Source of the DNA: Kiloniellaceae bacterium
Lineage (GTDB): Bacteria > Pseudomonadota > Alphaproteobacteria > Kiloniellales > Kiloniellaceae
Reading direction: 5' to 3'
NCBI GenBank assembly: GCA_021776195.1
Contig: JAJFGK010000160.1
Location: 1-31,236 of the forward strand
DNA: 31,236 nt
Position 1 is the stretch's first letter. The number at the start of each line of letters is the position of its first letter. Shown here one piece after another: positions 1 through 7,215 of this stretch. A program made the translations under genes and the position numbers. The notes beneath the pieces are model-generated. The model saw nothing but the letters and a program-made list of their open reading frames with translations, made no database searches and had not been told where the DNA came from.

Positions 1-7
1 CGTCTAA

Positions 8-340
8 TTCCTCAACAGTTCCCCCGGCGCGCACGCGCGAGTCGAAATCACACCAGTACTCAATCTGCCGAGCCGGGCGGTGTGGGATCTGGCGGTGCCG
101 CGGGACGACCACTACAAGCTCGAGGCCAACTGGAAGTACTATCCGGACTACGCCGCCGACGCGGCCTTCACCACGGTGCATGCCGGTGGCTCGAGCACGG
201 TGGTACACGACCAGACGGTCTATTCCAACGCGGTGATCTGGCGCGATATCGGCGCCTACCGCCTGACCCCGGGACAAGGTCATCAGGTCTATCTGAGCGA
301 TCAGACCAACGGCAAGCCCTCGGCGGATGCGATCCTTGAA
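8..340 (+). pseudogene. Truncated golvesin/Xly-type carbohydrate-binding-like domain fragment
   Basis: The reading frame opens after a TAA at 5-7, without a convincing start or ribosome site; a GTG at 80 is the first possible start. The peptide from about 60 to 335 has the pattern of the golvesin C-terminal-like beta-sandwich domain: YKLEANWKYYPDYAADA, then FTTVHAGG, then a DQT turn, RDIGAYRLTPGQG, VYLSDQTNG and a closing ADAI. This domain normally sits at the C-terminus of large secreted or oxidoreductase proteins. After residue 87 from the GTG the frame turns into low-complexity Pro/Ser/Leu sequence that runs into the next gene, so the real domain ends near 340. I read it as the surviving tail of a larger gene, either decayed or cut by a rearrangement at the window edge. 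Family call from memory, moderate certainty. Confidence 0.45.
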
Positions 341-466
341 CACCAAGGGCCATCCGGGTGCTGCTGGGGACCCATGACGATAGCGCCGGGCAGTCCTACG
401 ACGCCCCCTCTTCCCCTCTTCCCCGCTTCCGCCCCGCTACCATCCCCGATTGCGGCCCCTCACCCT

Positions 467-478
467 CCGATTAATCGG
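467..478. promoter_or_regulatory. 12-bp perfect palindrome CCGATTAATCGG
   Basis: A perfect 12-bp palindrome sits 67 bp upstream of the SMI1/KNR4 start. The surrounding 340-545 stretch has no convincing gene. It could be an operator for the downstream gene, but no cognate regulator is visible nearby. Confidence 0.3.
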
Positions 479-481
479 GTC

Positions 482-521
482 TGCCTATACCCTTCCTTAA
501 GGGAAGTTAGGCATCAATGCC
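482..521 (+). promoter_or_regulatory. Two mutually exclusive stem-loops in the leader of the SMI1/KNR4 gene
   Basis: Stem 1 pairs TGCCTA (482-487) with TAGGCA (508-513) and has an inner stem CTTCC (492-496) with GGAAG (502-506). Stem 2 pairs GGCAT (510-514) with ATGCC (517-521) around a CA loop. The segment 510-513 is needed by both, so the two folds exclude each other. They end 24 nt before the start codon at 546. No U-run follows, so this is not a classic terminator. An attenuator-like role is only an inference. Confidence 0.35.
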
Positions 522-545
522 GGGGACTTCGGCCAAGAGGGTGCA

Positions 546-1061
546 ATGCGGATCAGGATGGAAAAACCGGGCCATAGGGCCGCGCCGGACGAGGTCAAAG
601 ACCTGGAAGAGACCCTCGGACGGGCCCTCCCCTCGGACTACGCCGACTTCCTTTTGATGCAGAACGGCGGCCGTCCCGACCCGTCCCGGCTCGCGGTGCC
701 ACGTCATCCCGCCGGCCACTGCGAGATCAAGAGCTTCTATGGCCTGGGCGGCGAGATCCCCTGCCAGACTCTCTGGTGGGGCCTGGAGGCGCATCGCGAC
801 TCCATGCCGGACGGTTTCCTGCCCATCGCCTTCACCGATCAGGGCCATGAAATCTGTCTGGTGATGCGCGAGGAGAACTTCGGCGCGGTGGTTCTCTGGG
901 ACCAGGAATGGGAGTGCGGCAAGGACTGCTGGGACAATGTCTATGACATCGCCGGCAGCTTCATCGATTTCCTGGCCATTCTCGCCAGCGGCGGCCCGCC
1001 GGCGGTCAGCGATGGCGAGAGCGAACTGGGCGCCGACGCCGAGGTCCGAAAGCTCCACTAG
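546..1061 (+). CDS. SMI1/KNR4 (SUKH-1) family protein
   Basis: A 171-aa protein with the SUKH-1 core: residues about 14-43 read EVKDLEETLGRALPSDYADF followed by an NGG, the usual LExxLGxxLPxDYxxFL..NGG opening. FYGLGG and a later DQEWECG and GSFIDFLAIL fit the rest of the fold. SUKH proteins are soluble partner-binding proteins; in bacteria many are immunity proteins against secreted or contact-dependent toxins, others have no known role. No toxin gene is next to it, so it may be an orphan. The start at 546 is chosen because AGAGGG lies 4 nt upstream (535-541); ATG at 558 is the alternative. It converges on the minus-strand VOC gene with only 15 bp between stops. Confidence 0.8.
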   Translation: MRIRMEKPGHRAAPDEVKDLEETLGRALPSDYADFLLMQNGGRPDPSRLAVPRHPAGHCEIKSFYGLGGEIPCQTLWWGLEAHRDSMPDGFLPIAFTDQGHEICLVMREENFGAVVLWDQEWECGKDCWDNVYDIAGSFIDFLAILASGGPPAVSDGESELGADAEVRKLH

Positions 1062-1076
1062 AGCGCCGAGCCGGCG

Positions 1077-1544
1077 TCAGCCGGTCAGGTTATCGAGGTC
1101 TATCGGGTCGGACTTGACGCCGACGGCGCGAAAAGACGCGATGCGATCGGCTTCGGGCCGCCTGCGTTCGCAGAAGACCTCCAGTTGATGGCCGTCGGGA
1201 TCGAGGAAATAGAGCCCGTAGGAGATGCCGTGATCGACGGTCCCGGTGATCGTCACGCCCCGCTCGAGAAAGTGGTTGCGAAAGGCCCTCAAGGCCTCCG
1301 GGTCGCCGTCGATCTCGAGGGCGATGTGGTTGAGATCCTGTTCGCCCAACCGCTGGACGTCGCGGGCCTGGAACAGCGCGATATCGTGGTCGCTGGCGCC
1401 AAAGGAGAGAAAGGCCCCGGGAACGCCCTGGGGGGCGATCACGGTCTCCATGTCCAGCACCGCCTCGTACCAGGCTTGCGAGCGCGCCAGGTCGCTGACC
1501 TAGAGCACGGCATGGCCGATGCGCTTGATTGCCGGTGGTTTCAT
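1077..1544 (-). pseudogene. VOC (glyoxalase/extradiol dioxygenase-like) gene interrupted by an in-frame TAG
   Basis: Read from an ATG at 1544-1542, which has a GGAAG ribosome site just upstream, the frame gives MKPPAIKRIGHAVL, then TAG at 1502-1500, then VSDLARSQAWYEAVLDME and the rest of a normal VOC domain up to 1077. Repairing one codon (for example TAC for TAG, giving HAVLYVSDL) yields a 155-residue protein of normal family length. The first beta-strand with the metal-binding His (GHAVL) lies before the stop; LNHIALEID and DPDGHQLEVFCE with further ligands lie after it. A start at 1460 gives 127 aa but loses the first betaalpha unit, so it would not fold as a VOC domain. It sits 25 bp behind the cupin gene in the same orientation, so the two probably form one operon. 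It is either a recent nonsense mutation, a sequencing error or an amber readthrough case. Confidence 0.75.
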
Positions 1545-1569
1545 CGTTGCTTCCGTCGCCGAACTTCCG

Positions 1570-2070
1570 TCAGGCCGGCTCGTACTTGGCCCGGGAGACC
1601 TTGTCCATGTTGGTGCCCTCGATGCGGATCAGCCGCGTCGAGTCGGCCCGGCTCGGCGAGTGCATGTCGCCTTCGTTGTAAAGATGCGCCATGCCCGGGG
1701 TGAGCTTGTAGGTTCGCACCAACTCCGCCTTGCCGGGCGCATCGCCTTCGGGGTCCGTCAACTTGCGCCAGTCGTGCATCGTCGTCTCGCCAGTCGCCTG
1801 GCCATAGATCGCCCAGGAGGGCCCGTGGTCGTGCGGCGTCGAGTCCTTGGGGCCCTGGTAGTTGTGCGCGACGATGCAAAACCCCTGGTCCGGATCCTCG
1901 TAGAGGATTTCGCGGTCGGGCGTGTCATCGCGCAGGACAGAGGCAAGGAAGGCCTCGTCCTTCAATGCCTCCGCCAGGCGCTCAACCACCGCCTGGCGAC
2001 CGGCTGGGCCCGGCGCGGCTTGAAGCAGGCCCTTGCAGGCGGCGGCGAATGCCTCGAGCGTTGTCGCCAT
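1570..2070 (-). CDS. Cupin-fold metal-dependent protein (cysteine dioxygenase-like)
   Basis: A 166-aa protein. Residues 60-100 hold the first cupin motif with STPHDHGPSWAIYGQATG, giving a His-x-His pair (H80, H82), and a later His in GDMHSPS (H137) supplies the third ligand seen in double-stranded beta-helix metal enzymes. The N-terminal 50 residues are helical. The layout fits the predicted metal-dependent enzymes of the cupin superfamily related to cysteine dioxygenase; the substrate is unknown. There is no signal peptide, so it is cytoplasmic. A CTCCC/GGGAG ribosome site lies just upstream of the ATG. It is the first gene of a two-gene minus-strand unit with the interrupted VOC gene. Confidence 0.75.
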   Translation of the reverse strand: MATTLEAFAAACKGLLQAAPGPAGRQAVVERLAEALKDEAFLASVLRDDTPDREILYEDPDQGFCIVAHNYQGPKDSTPHDHGPSWAIYGQATGETTMHDWRKLTDPEGDAPGKAELVRTYKLTPGMAHLYNEGDMHSPSRADSTRLIRIEGTNMDKVSRAKYEPA

Positions 2071-2152
2071 GGTCCCTGTCCTCCCTTAAACCCTGTCGTG
2101 AATGTGACGGCCGCAAAGATTATCGCGCGGTCGCCGGCGCCACAACAGGCAC

Positions 2153-2177
2153 TGGTCCAGGTCCTGACGTTGGACCA
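2153..2177. promoter_or_regulatory. Inverted repeat TGGTCCA-N11-TGGACCA in the divergent spacer
   Basis: The 302-bp spacer 2071-2372 separates the minus-strand cupin gene from the plus-strand acidic/cationic cluster. Its clearest element is a perfect 7-bp inverted repeat with an 11-nt spacer; the half-sites are 18 bp centre to centre, on nearly the same helix face, as expected for a dimeric regulator such as a LuxR-type protein. I find no clear -35/-10 pair and no reliable small gene in the rest of the spacer. Confidence 0.4.
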
Positions 2178-2372
2178 AGCCGGCGCAGGGTCCTCAGGTT
2201 CGGTATCCAGTTTCATCGTCGGCAAAATTTCGGAGAAACAATCTCTCTTCATTCCCCAATCGATTGAGTAGCACATCTTGGTAATAGCCGGCCCCGGCCC
2301 CCAGTGGGACGCTCATCGGGACGCAGGCCGTGAAGGCGCGTCCGGATCCACGTCCAATATTGGAGGCCTGAA

Positions 2373-3251
2373 ATGTACGACCGGTACACAGACTTGGACG
2401 AATTTGCCGACGAAGACTTCGAGGACTTCGAAGGCGATTTCGACGATTTGGAGGATCTCGAAGGGGACTTCGACGATTTTGGGGAGTACGAGTCCGACTA
2501 CTACGAGGACGAAGACGAATTTGCCTCCTTTCTCGACGAGGAGGACGACAGCGAAATGCTTTACGAGGACGGCGACGAATTCTTTGGAAAGCTGAAGAAA
2601 TGGGCGAAGAAGGCCGCCGGTTTCGCGAAGAAGGCGGTCAAGAAGCTCGCTCCCATCGCCAAACGCCATGCGGGCAAGATCGGGACTGTGATCGGCGGCG
2701 CGGTTGCCGGCCCGGCCGGTGCGGCGATCGGCGGTAAGATCGGCGGCATCGTCAAGAACCTCGAAGACGAAGATGACGGGTTCGACAGCGAAGACGAGAT
2801 GAACGCGACGATCCATGTCCCCTCCGACGACGAGGGCATCGCAGAGGCGATGGCGGCGGCGGCATCGAGGTCGAAGCCCTCGGACGCCCAGGCGCTCGGC
2901 GGCGCCTTGACCATCACCATCATGTCAAAGTCGCCCCTGAGGGTGAGGGCCATATCCCCGGCCATCGCCAATGCCACCGGACGGATCGCAAGGTCCATGG
3001 CGTCCGACCCCCGCGCCAAGCCCCTGATTCGGGCGCTGCCCAGCATTGTCAAGGACACCACCGCCGCGCTGACCCGCAAGGCGAAGAAGGGCAAGCCGGT
3101 GACCAATCGTACGGCGGCGCGCGTGATGACCAAACAAGCCAAACGGACGCTGCGCTCGCAGCCGCGTCTGGCGCGGGCCCTGGCGAACAATTCCGTCAAG
3201 CGGCGGCGTCTGAACCATAAAGCCATCGCCCGCGCCGAGAAGTATTACTGA
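2373..3251 (+). CDS. Unknown protein: hyperacidic N-terminus, cecropin-like/glycine-zipper segment, basic C-terminus
   Basis: A 292-aa protein. Residues 1-70 contain 37 Asp/Glu and a single Arg, with regularly spaced Phe/Leu/Tyr and a ten-residue repeat (EGDFDD at 20-25 and 30-35). Residues 71-100 then switch to a Lys-rich amphipathic helix starting FGKLKKWAKKAAGFAKK, followed at 101-127 by a Gly/Ala-rich hydrophobic stretch with GxxxG spacing. Basic helix, Ala-Pro hinge and hydrophobic helix is the layout of cecropin-type membrane-active peptides; a glycine-zipper membrane segment is the alternative. A second acidic patch (131-143) follows. Residues about 185-292 are Arg/Lys-rich and helical (for example KPLIRALPSIVKDTTAAL). 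From memory, this C-terminus resembles uncharacterised proteins that also have Glu/Asp-rich N-termini; I cannot verify that here. No signal peptide. GGAGG lies 6 nt before the ATG. First gene of the cluster. Confidence 0.8.
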   Translation: MYDRYTDLDEFADEDFEDFEGDFDDLEDLEGDFDDFGEYESDYYEDEDEFASFLDEEDDSEMLYEDGDEFFGKLKKWAKKAAGFAKKAVKKLAPIAKRHAGKIGTVIGGAVAGPAGAAIGGKIGGIVKNLEDEDDGFDSEDEMNATIHVPSDDEGIAEAMAAAASRSKPSDAQALGGALTITIMSKSPLRVRAISPAIANATGRIARSMASDPRAKPLIRALPSIVKDTTAALTRKAKKGKPVTNRTAARVMTKQAKRTLRSQPRLARALANNSVKRRRLNHKAIARAEKYY

Positions 3252-3263
3252 CGGTTCGCGGCT

Positions 3264-3291
3264 GTCCGGGATCCCACCCGGGCGTCCGGAC
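3264..3291 (+). other. Intercistronic stem-loop
   Basis: GTCCGG (3264-3269) pairs with CCGGAC (3286-3291), 12 nt after the first cluster gene. There is no U-tract. It could set relative expression or mRNA stability between the two genes, or mean nothing. Confidence 0.25.
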
Positions 3292-3335
3292 TGAAACAAG
3301 CCGGCTTCATAGCGCTGGAAATTCGGAGAGAGGCG

Positions 3336-4100
3336 ATGACCGAGCGAACTGGCAATACCGACGACCCCGGCGGTGACGATTGGTTGGACGCGGAAGATGT
3401 CGGGTCAGAGATGGACCGGGACTTCAGCGCCGAGGATTTTAACGCCGACATGATCGCCGCAGCGCGCCTGATGCCGGCCCCGGCCCCGGACCCCGAGAGC
3501 GATGGGCCGTCGCTCGGCGATGGCGATGAAGCCGGCGATGATTACGAAACCTTCGCGCAAGACGAGTACGAGACCGTCGCGGCAGACGAGGAAGCCGGGC
3601 CGGCTTCAGCGCCAAACGGTGCTGCCTCCCTCGCACGCAGGGATGCCGATCCGCGGGCCGAACGGCAGGCGCGCGACATCTTCGCGATGCCGCGCGCGCG
3701 CCGAATACTTCGGACCGAGATGGTGCGGGTGGTGGGGGCGCGTCGTGCGGAGTCCGCTTCGCGTGCCTTGCTGCGCGAGTACGCGCGTCTCGGGCGGTTT
3801 CGGCGCGAGACGCACGAAGGGCGCGGTCCATTGCCGCCTGCCGCACGGCTGCAGGCGGCGGGGTGTCGCGTCGCCCGCTGCCATCTGGATCTGGACGAGG
3901 ATAGTGCGGAGATACTGGTGACCCGCCTTTCGCGCGCGCTTGGCCTTTGCCGGCGCGCGGACGAAACAGATGAATACGATGCGTCCCGCGCGACAGCCCA
4001 AGTCGATCTCCGCGCCGCGACGGAAGCGCTACGCAAGGCCGCCCGCTATCTTCTTCGTGTCGAGCGCCGCCTGGCCGCCCGCGCGGACGGCCAAGGATGA
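3336..4100 (+). CDS. Unknown two-part protein: acidic disordered N-terminus, basic helical C-terminus
   Basis: A 254-aa protein that repeats the charge logic of the gene before it. Residues 1-90 are rich in Asp/Glu, Gly and Pro (DDPGGDDWLDAEDVG near the start, DEYETVAADEEAG near 76-88), likely disordered. Residues 100-175 are Arg/Ala-rich and helical (PRARRILRTEMVRVVGARRA), and 185-250 form further helices ending in a basic tail. I recognise no family or catalytic motif. A strong ribosome site (GGAGAGAGG, 3325-3333) fixes the start. Its TGA overlaps the ATG of the metallopeptidase gene in ATGA, so the two are translationally coupled and probably made in equal amounts, which hints at a complex or a substrate/enzyme pair. 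Confidence 0.8.
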   Translation: MTERTGNTDDPGGDDWLDAEDVGSEMDRDFSAEDFNADMIAAARLMPAPAPDPESDGPSLGDGDEAGDDYETFAQDEYETVAADEEAGPASAPNGAASLARRDADPRAERQARDIFAMPRARRILRTEMVRVVGARRAESASRALLREYARLGRFRRETHEGRGPLPPAARLQAAGCRVARCHLDLDEDSAEILVTRLSRALGLCRRADETDEYDASRATAQVDLRAATEALRKAARYLLRVERRLAARADGQG

Positions 4101-5455
4101 GTGCGCTCTGTACAGTTTGCGACGGCGGGGCAAGGGCGGACTTCCCACCCCTGCCCGACCGCCTGACGCCCCCCGTCCCTGCGGCAAGGCGCGACCCGGC
4201 GCTGCTCTACACGCCGAAATGGTTCGCCACGCGGCAGGTCCTGAACGCGGCGCGCTATCTTCAGGGGCTCGCCCCGCTCGGCGCGAAGGAATTCGATGCC
4301 GGGACCGCCAGCCCAAGCGGCGCCCATATCAGGGCCGCGAACGATCTCCTGAACGAGCTTCATCGGTCGTTGGAACGCGACGTCGAGGCCTTCGCACGGA
4401 GCGGAGCGAGGTTGGCACGGGTATCGCACGCCGGCGGCTTCGACGCGTTCTTGAACCTGAAGGATCGTATCTATACTCAGTCCAAGGAGGCAGAGCGGTT
4501 GCTTGCCTTCTACCGGGGCATCTTTCAGCAGCGGCTTGGGCGCATTGGCAACCGGCTGGTGGCGATGGATCGCATTGCGCTCGACTGCTACCAGGCGGTC
4601 TGGCTGGGGCTGGGCCAAGCTCGCAGCATCCCCGCGCCGGCGCCTTTTGCCTATGCGGAAGACGGCAAGGGCCCAGCCACCTACCGGCGGGGCGTGAAGC
4701 TTACCAAACTCGGCCGCCGGCCGAACCCCTTTCCGCTGGTCAAGGTTCCGCAGCATCGTCTGCACAATCCCTGGACACTCGGCGCGGTGCCACACGAAGT
4801 CGCGCACAATCTTCAAAACGATCTCGGTATGTGGGGTGTCTTGCCAAAGCGAATACGCGCCGCGATGACGGGCAAACTGCCGGAGGAGGCAATTCGCATC
4901 TGGGTGCGGCTGCACAAGGAAAGCTACGCCGATTTCGCCGGCACGCTGCTCATCGGCCCCGCCTATGTGGAATCGCTGATCGACGTCGTGGGCAAGCGCC
5001 CTTCGGTTGCCGCCTCCTTCAACCCGAACGGCGTCCACCCCACACCGCTCGTACGTGTGCCGATGAACTGCGTACTGCTGCGTCGGATGGGCTTCCGGCC
5101 GGAGGCGGATGCTTTCGAGGCGACCTGGCGCAAGATCTACCCGGACAGCCTGATCGAAGCGCTGCCCGACGGCTACCGCCGGACCTTGAAACAGGGGATG
5201 GCAATTCTGGTCGAGGCCTGCTGTTACACCAAGGAAGCCGCCTATGGCGGACGCGCCCTGTCTGAGGTTACCCGATTTTCGCATCGCGACGTGGGGCTCG
5301 TGAAGGAAGCGGCGGAACGTCTCCTGCGCGGCGAGAACACCGGCGTCCTGCCAGAACGTTTTCTGATCGCGGCCGCACAGACCGCGATACGGACCAGGCG
5401 GGCGACGCCTCGCCAGGTCGCCCGAAACTTCTACCTCGCCTTGGGGAGAGGCTAA
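4097..5455 (+). CDS. Putative gluzincin-like zinc metallopeptidase (HEVAH)
   Basis: A 452-aa protein. Residues 232-239 read PHEVAHNL: HExxH, with H233 and H237 as zinc ligands and E234 as the catalytic base. About 40 residues on, HKESYADFAG supplies a Glu (E275) and Asp in the gluzincin-type ExxxD context, a good third ligand. H314 in GVHPTPLVRVPMN resembles the HP motif that follows in M48-like enzymes. The rest is mostly helical, with a CxxC (C5, C8) at the N-terminus. There is no signal peptide or membrane segment, so it should act in the cytoplasm or leave by a non-classical route. It is coupled by a 4-nt overlap to the acidic protein before it and followed by 1 bp and the next gene. Substrate unknown; the two acidic/cationic neighbours are candidates. 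I cannot place it in a named peptidase family. Confidence 0.75.
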   Translation: MSALCTVCDGGARADFPPLPDRLTPPVPAARRDPALLYTPKWFATRQVLNAARYLQGLAPLGAKEFDAGTASPSGAHIRAANDLLNELHRSLERDVEAFARSGARLARVSHAGGFDAFLNLKDRIYTQSKEAERLLAFYRGIFQQRLGRIGNRLVAMDRIALDCYQAVWLGLGQARSIPAPAPFAYAEDGKGPATYRRGVKLTKLGRRPNPFPLVKVPQHRLHNPWTLGAVPHEVAHNLQNDLGMWGVLPKRIRAAMTGKLPEEAIRIWVRLHKESYADFAGTLLIGPAYVESLIDVVGKRPSVAASFNPNGVHPTPLVRVPMNCVLLRRMGFRPEADAFEATWRKIYPDSLIEALPDGYRRTLKQGMAILVEACCYTKEAAYGGRALSEVTRFSHRDVGLVKEAAERLLRGENTGVLPERFLIAAAQTAIRTRRATPRQVARNFYLALGRG

Positions 5456-5456
5456 A

Positions 5457-7202
5457 ATGAACGACGATGGTCAAAGCGACCGGATCGAAAAGCTGCTCGA
5501 TGAACTGGTCACACAACTGCGCGTTACCGGAGAGCGGGTGACGGCGATGATTGATTCCGGTGTCGAGGCGGGACAGGCCCGGTCATTGGAACTGCTCAAT
5601 TCTGGGATCGAAACCGCGCTTATCAACCTCGAGCCCCTGGGCGCGGCGGTGGCCGAGGGCGACCGACCGACGGTCCAGGGCTCAGCGCAGGAACTCACAC
5701 AGCATGTGACGAGAGACATAGCGCGACCACAGATTCTCAGCGATCTTAGGGATGTCGTCAAAGAAGCGGAGGAAGACCTCGGGCGCCGTGTCGGGCGCCA
5801 CCGCAACCCGGTCAAGGAGTTCATTGGTAACGGAAAAGCCCTGGAGGCGGACATTGCCGGGATCACAAGCGCCACCGACCTCTTGGCGACCGAGATCGAG
5901 AAATGGGCGTCGCAAGACTCGCGGAAGGAGACTGACATGGCTCACAATGACGAGAACCTGAAGGCGATCGAAACCGCCATCCAGCAGCTTGGCAAGCAAC
6001 TGTCTTTCCTGTCCGCCAGAGGCGACAGAACCAGCTACGACAGCGCCTCGTCTGGGGCAGGCGCCTTCAGGACAGTGACGGCGCAGATGGCGGCGACGCT
6101 CGATGAGCTCGGGATGCCGCATCATGGCGTGCAGTTTTCGACCGCGTCGACGCTGGACAGGGCGCGCGATTCCCTGATCGAGGGGCTGTTGGCGGAGTTC
6201 AGCGAGAGCGAGCGCAATGGCAACAAGGTCTACACGCTTGGCGAAGGTGCCCCGCGCGTGACAGGCCCCGAGGACGGCCGGCTGCTGGCCGGGGCAGCGA
6301 AGTCCGCCGCGCGCCGGGTCCGTGCCGAAGCGGACAACATCCTCGACATTCTCGACCGCTTGCCGGACATGAACCGCTTCCGGACCCGGCGCGGTGTGAT
6401 TTCGGTGCGTGATGCGCGCAAGGAGGTGGAGGACAGGTTCATCGACCTGGACGAGGTCATGGCCGATCCCTACGGCGTCAACATCGCCCGGGCCTTCTTC
6501 ACTCTGCGCCGTATTGTGAAGGCCCTGATCGACTATTTCGACTACGCCAATCTGGAGGCGGAGTTCACCGCCGCCATGCTCGACTTGAACCTGCCCGACC
6601 TGATCCCCGCGGAGCTCCTGCCTTTCGAAGACGAAGATGAGCTGTCGAAGCGGCGCAGTCCGACACTTTCGGAGGAGTTGGAGTACGAGATCAAGGAACT
6701 GGTGCGGTCCTTTGGCGATCTGGTCGGCAACGTCCTTGCGCCGCTCACAAATACCCGCGGCAACGCGGCGGCGCGGCTGGAACTCAGTCTGACCAGTGCC
6801 TACGGCTCTGCGCGGACTCTACGTGACATCCTGGTCAGGACCGGAACCTCGCTCGCCGAACAGGACCTGCTCTCCTTCACCACGCAGGTGACGGCAACGG
6901 TAAGAGCGGTCGATTTGACCGTGGGACAAGTGATGGATTGGATCATCGAGGTGACGGAGCCCTTCACCGGTCCAACGTTCCGCGCCAATCTGCGCGAGCG
7001 TCGCAGCCTGGCGATCCTCGCCGGCGAGCTCGTCACACAGGGCTATGCGCTTGACAGCCTGATCGCGAGCGCGGGCGACTACGGCTTCTCGATCAGCCTG
7101 CCCGGGCCGATGCGCCAACTCGAGGAGTTGAAGTTCCTGATCAACACGGCCGAGACGCAGGCCTCAATTCTGGCGGCCTCTTCCTCGGCGCAGACGAGTT
7201 AA
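5457..7202 (+). CDS. Unknown 581-aa helical, coiled-coil-rich protein
   Basis: Start follows the metallopeptidase stop by 1 bp and uses GGGGAGAG within the end of that gene. Residues 1-160 look like coiled coil (IEKLLDELVTQLRVTGERV and similar heptads). At codon 161 there is a Met preceded by a perfect AAGGAG, so a second, shorter product (421 aa) is likely or two genes have fused. Residues 161-200 form another coiled coil, 225-400 a mixed helical domain (RRVRAEADNILDILDRLPDM), residues 400-420 are acidic, and 420-581 are helical. I recognise no catalytic motif, signal peptide or transmembrane segment. Its place between a metallopeptidase and another large unknown protein suggests a structural or scaffold role, but that is inference only. 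Confidence 0.75.
   Translation: MNDDGQSDRIEKLLDELVTQLRVTGERVTAMIDSGVEAGQARSLELLNSGIETALINLEPLGAAVAEGDRPTVQGSAQELTQHVTRDIARPQILSDLRDVVKEAEEDLGRRVGRHRNPVKEFIGNGKALEADIAGITSATDLLATEIEKWASQDSRKETDMAHNDENLKAIETAIQQLGKQLSFLSARGDRTSYDSASSGAGAFRTVTAQMAATLDELGMPHHGVQFSTASTLDRARDSLIEGLLAEFSESERNGNKVYTLGEGAPRVTGPEDGRLLAGAAKSAARRVRAEADNILDILDRLPDMNRFRTRRGVISVRDARKEVEDRFIDLDEVMADPYGVNIARAFFTLRRIVKALIDYFDYANLEAEFTAAMLDLNLPDLIPAELLPFEDEDELSKRRSPTLSEELEYEIKELVRSFGDLVGNVLAPLTNTRGNAAARLELSLTSAYGSARTLRDILVRTGTSLAEQDLLSFTTQVTATVRAVDLTVGQVMDWIIEVTEPFTGPTFRANLRERRSLAILAGELVTQGYALDSLIASAGDYGFSISLPGPMRQLEELKFLINTAETQASILAASSSAQTS
5925..5939 (+). promoter_or_regulatory. Internal Shine-Dalgarno and in-frame ATG (alternative start)
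   Basis: AAGGAG at 5925-5930 lies exactly 6 nt before an in-frame ATG at 5937, inside the 581-aa gene. The site is as good as any real start in this cluster. A TGA at 5933-5935 lies in another frame just before the ATG, the usual layout of two overlapping genes; a single-base change could have joined them. It may make a 421-aa isoform from the same frame. Confidence 0.55.
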
Positions 7203-7215
7203 GGAGGGCAAAGCG

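Noticed and set aside
2390..2530. Short direct DNA repeats that could suggest a CRISPR array or minisatellite
   Set aside because: They are imperfect, codon-phased and encode the acidic EGDFDD-type repeats of the protein.
2278..2595. 105-codon plus-strand frame across the start of the acidic protein gene
   Set aside because: It shadows the acidic gene in another frame, giving a Thr/Ser-rich translation, with no ribosome site of its own.
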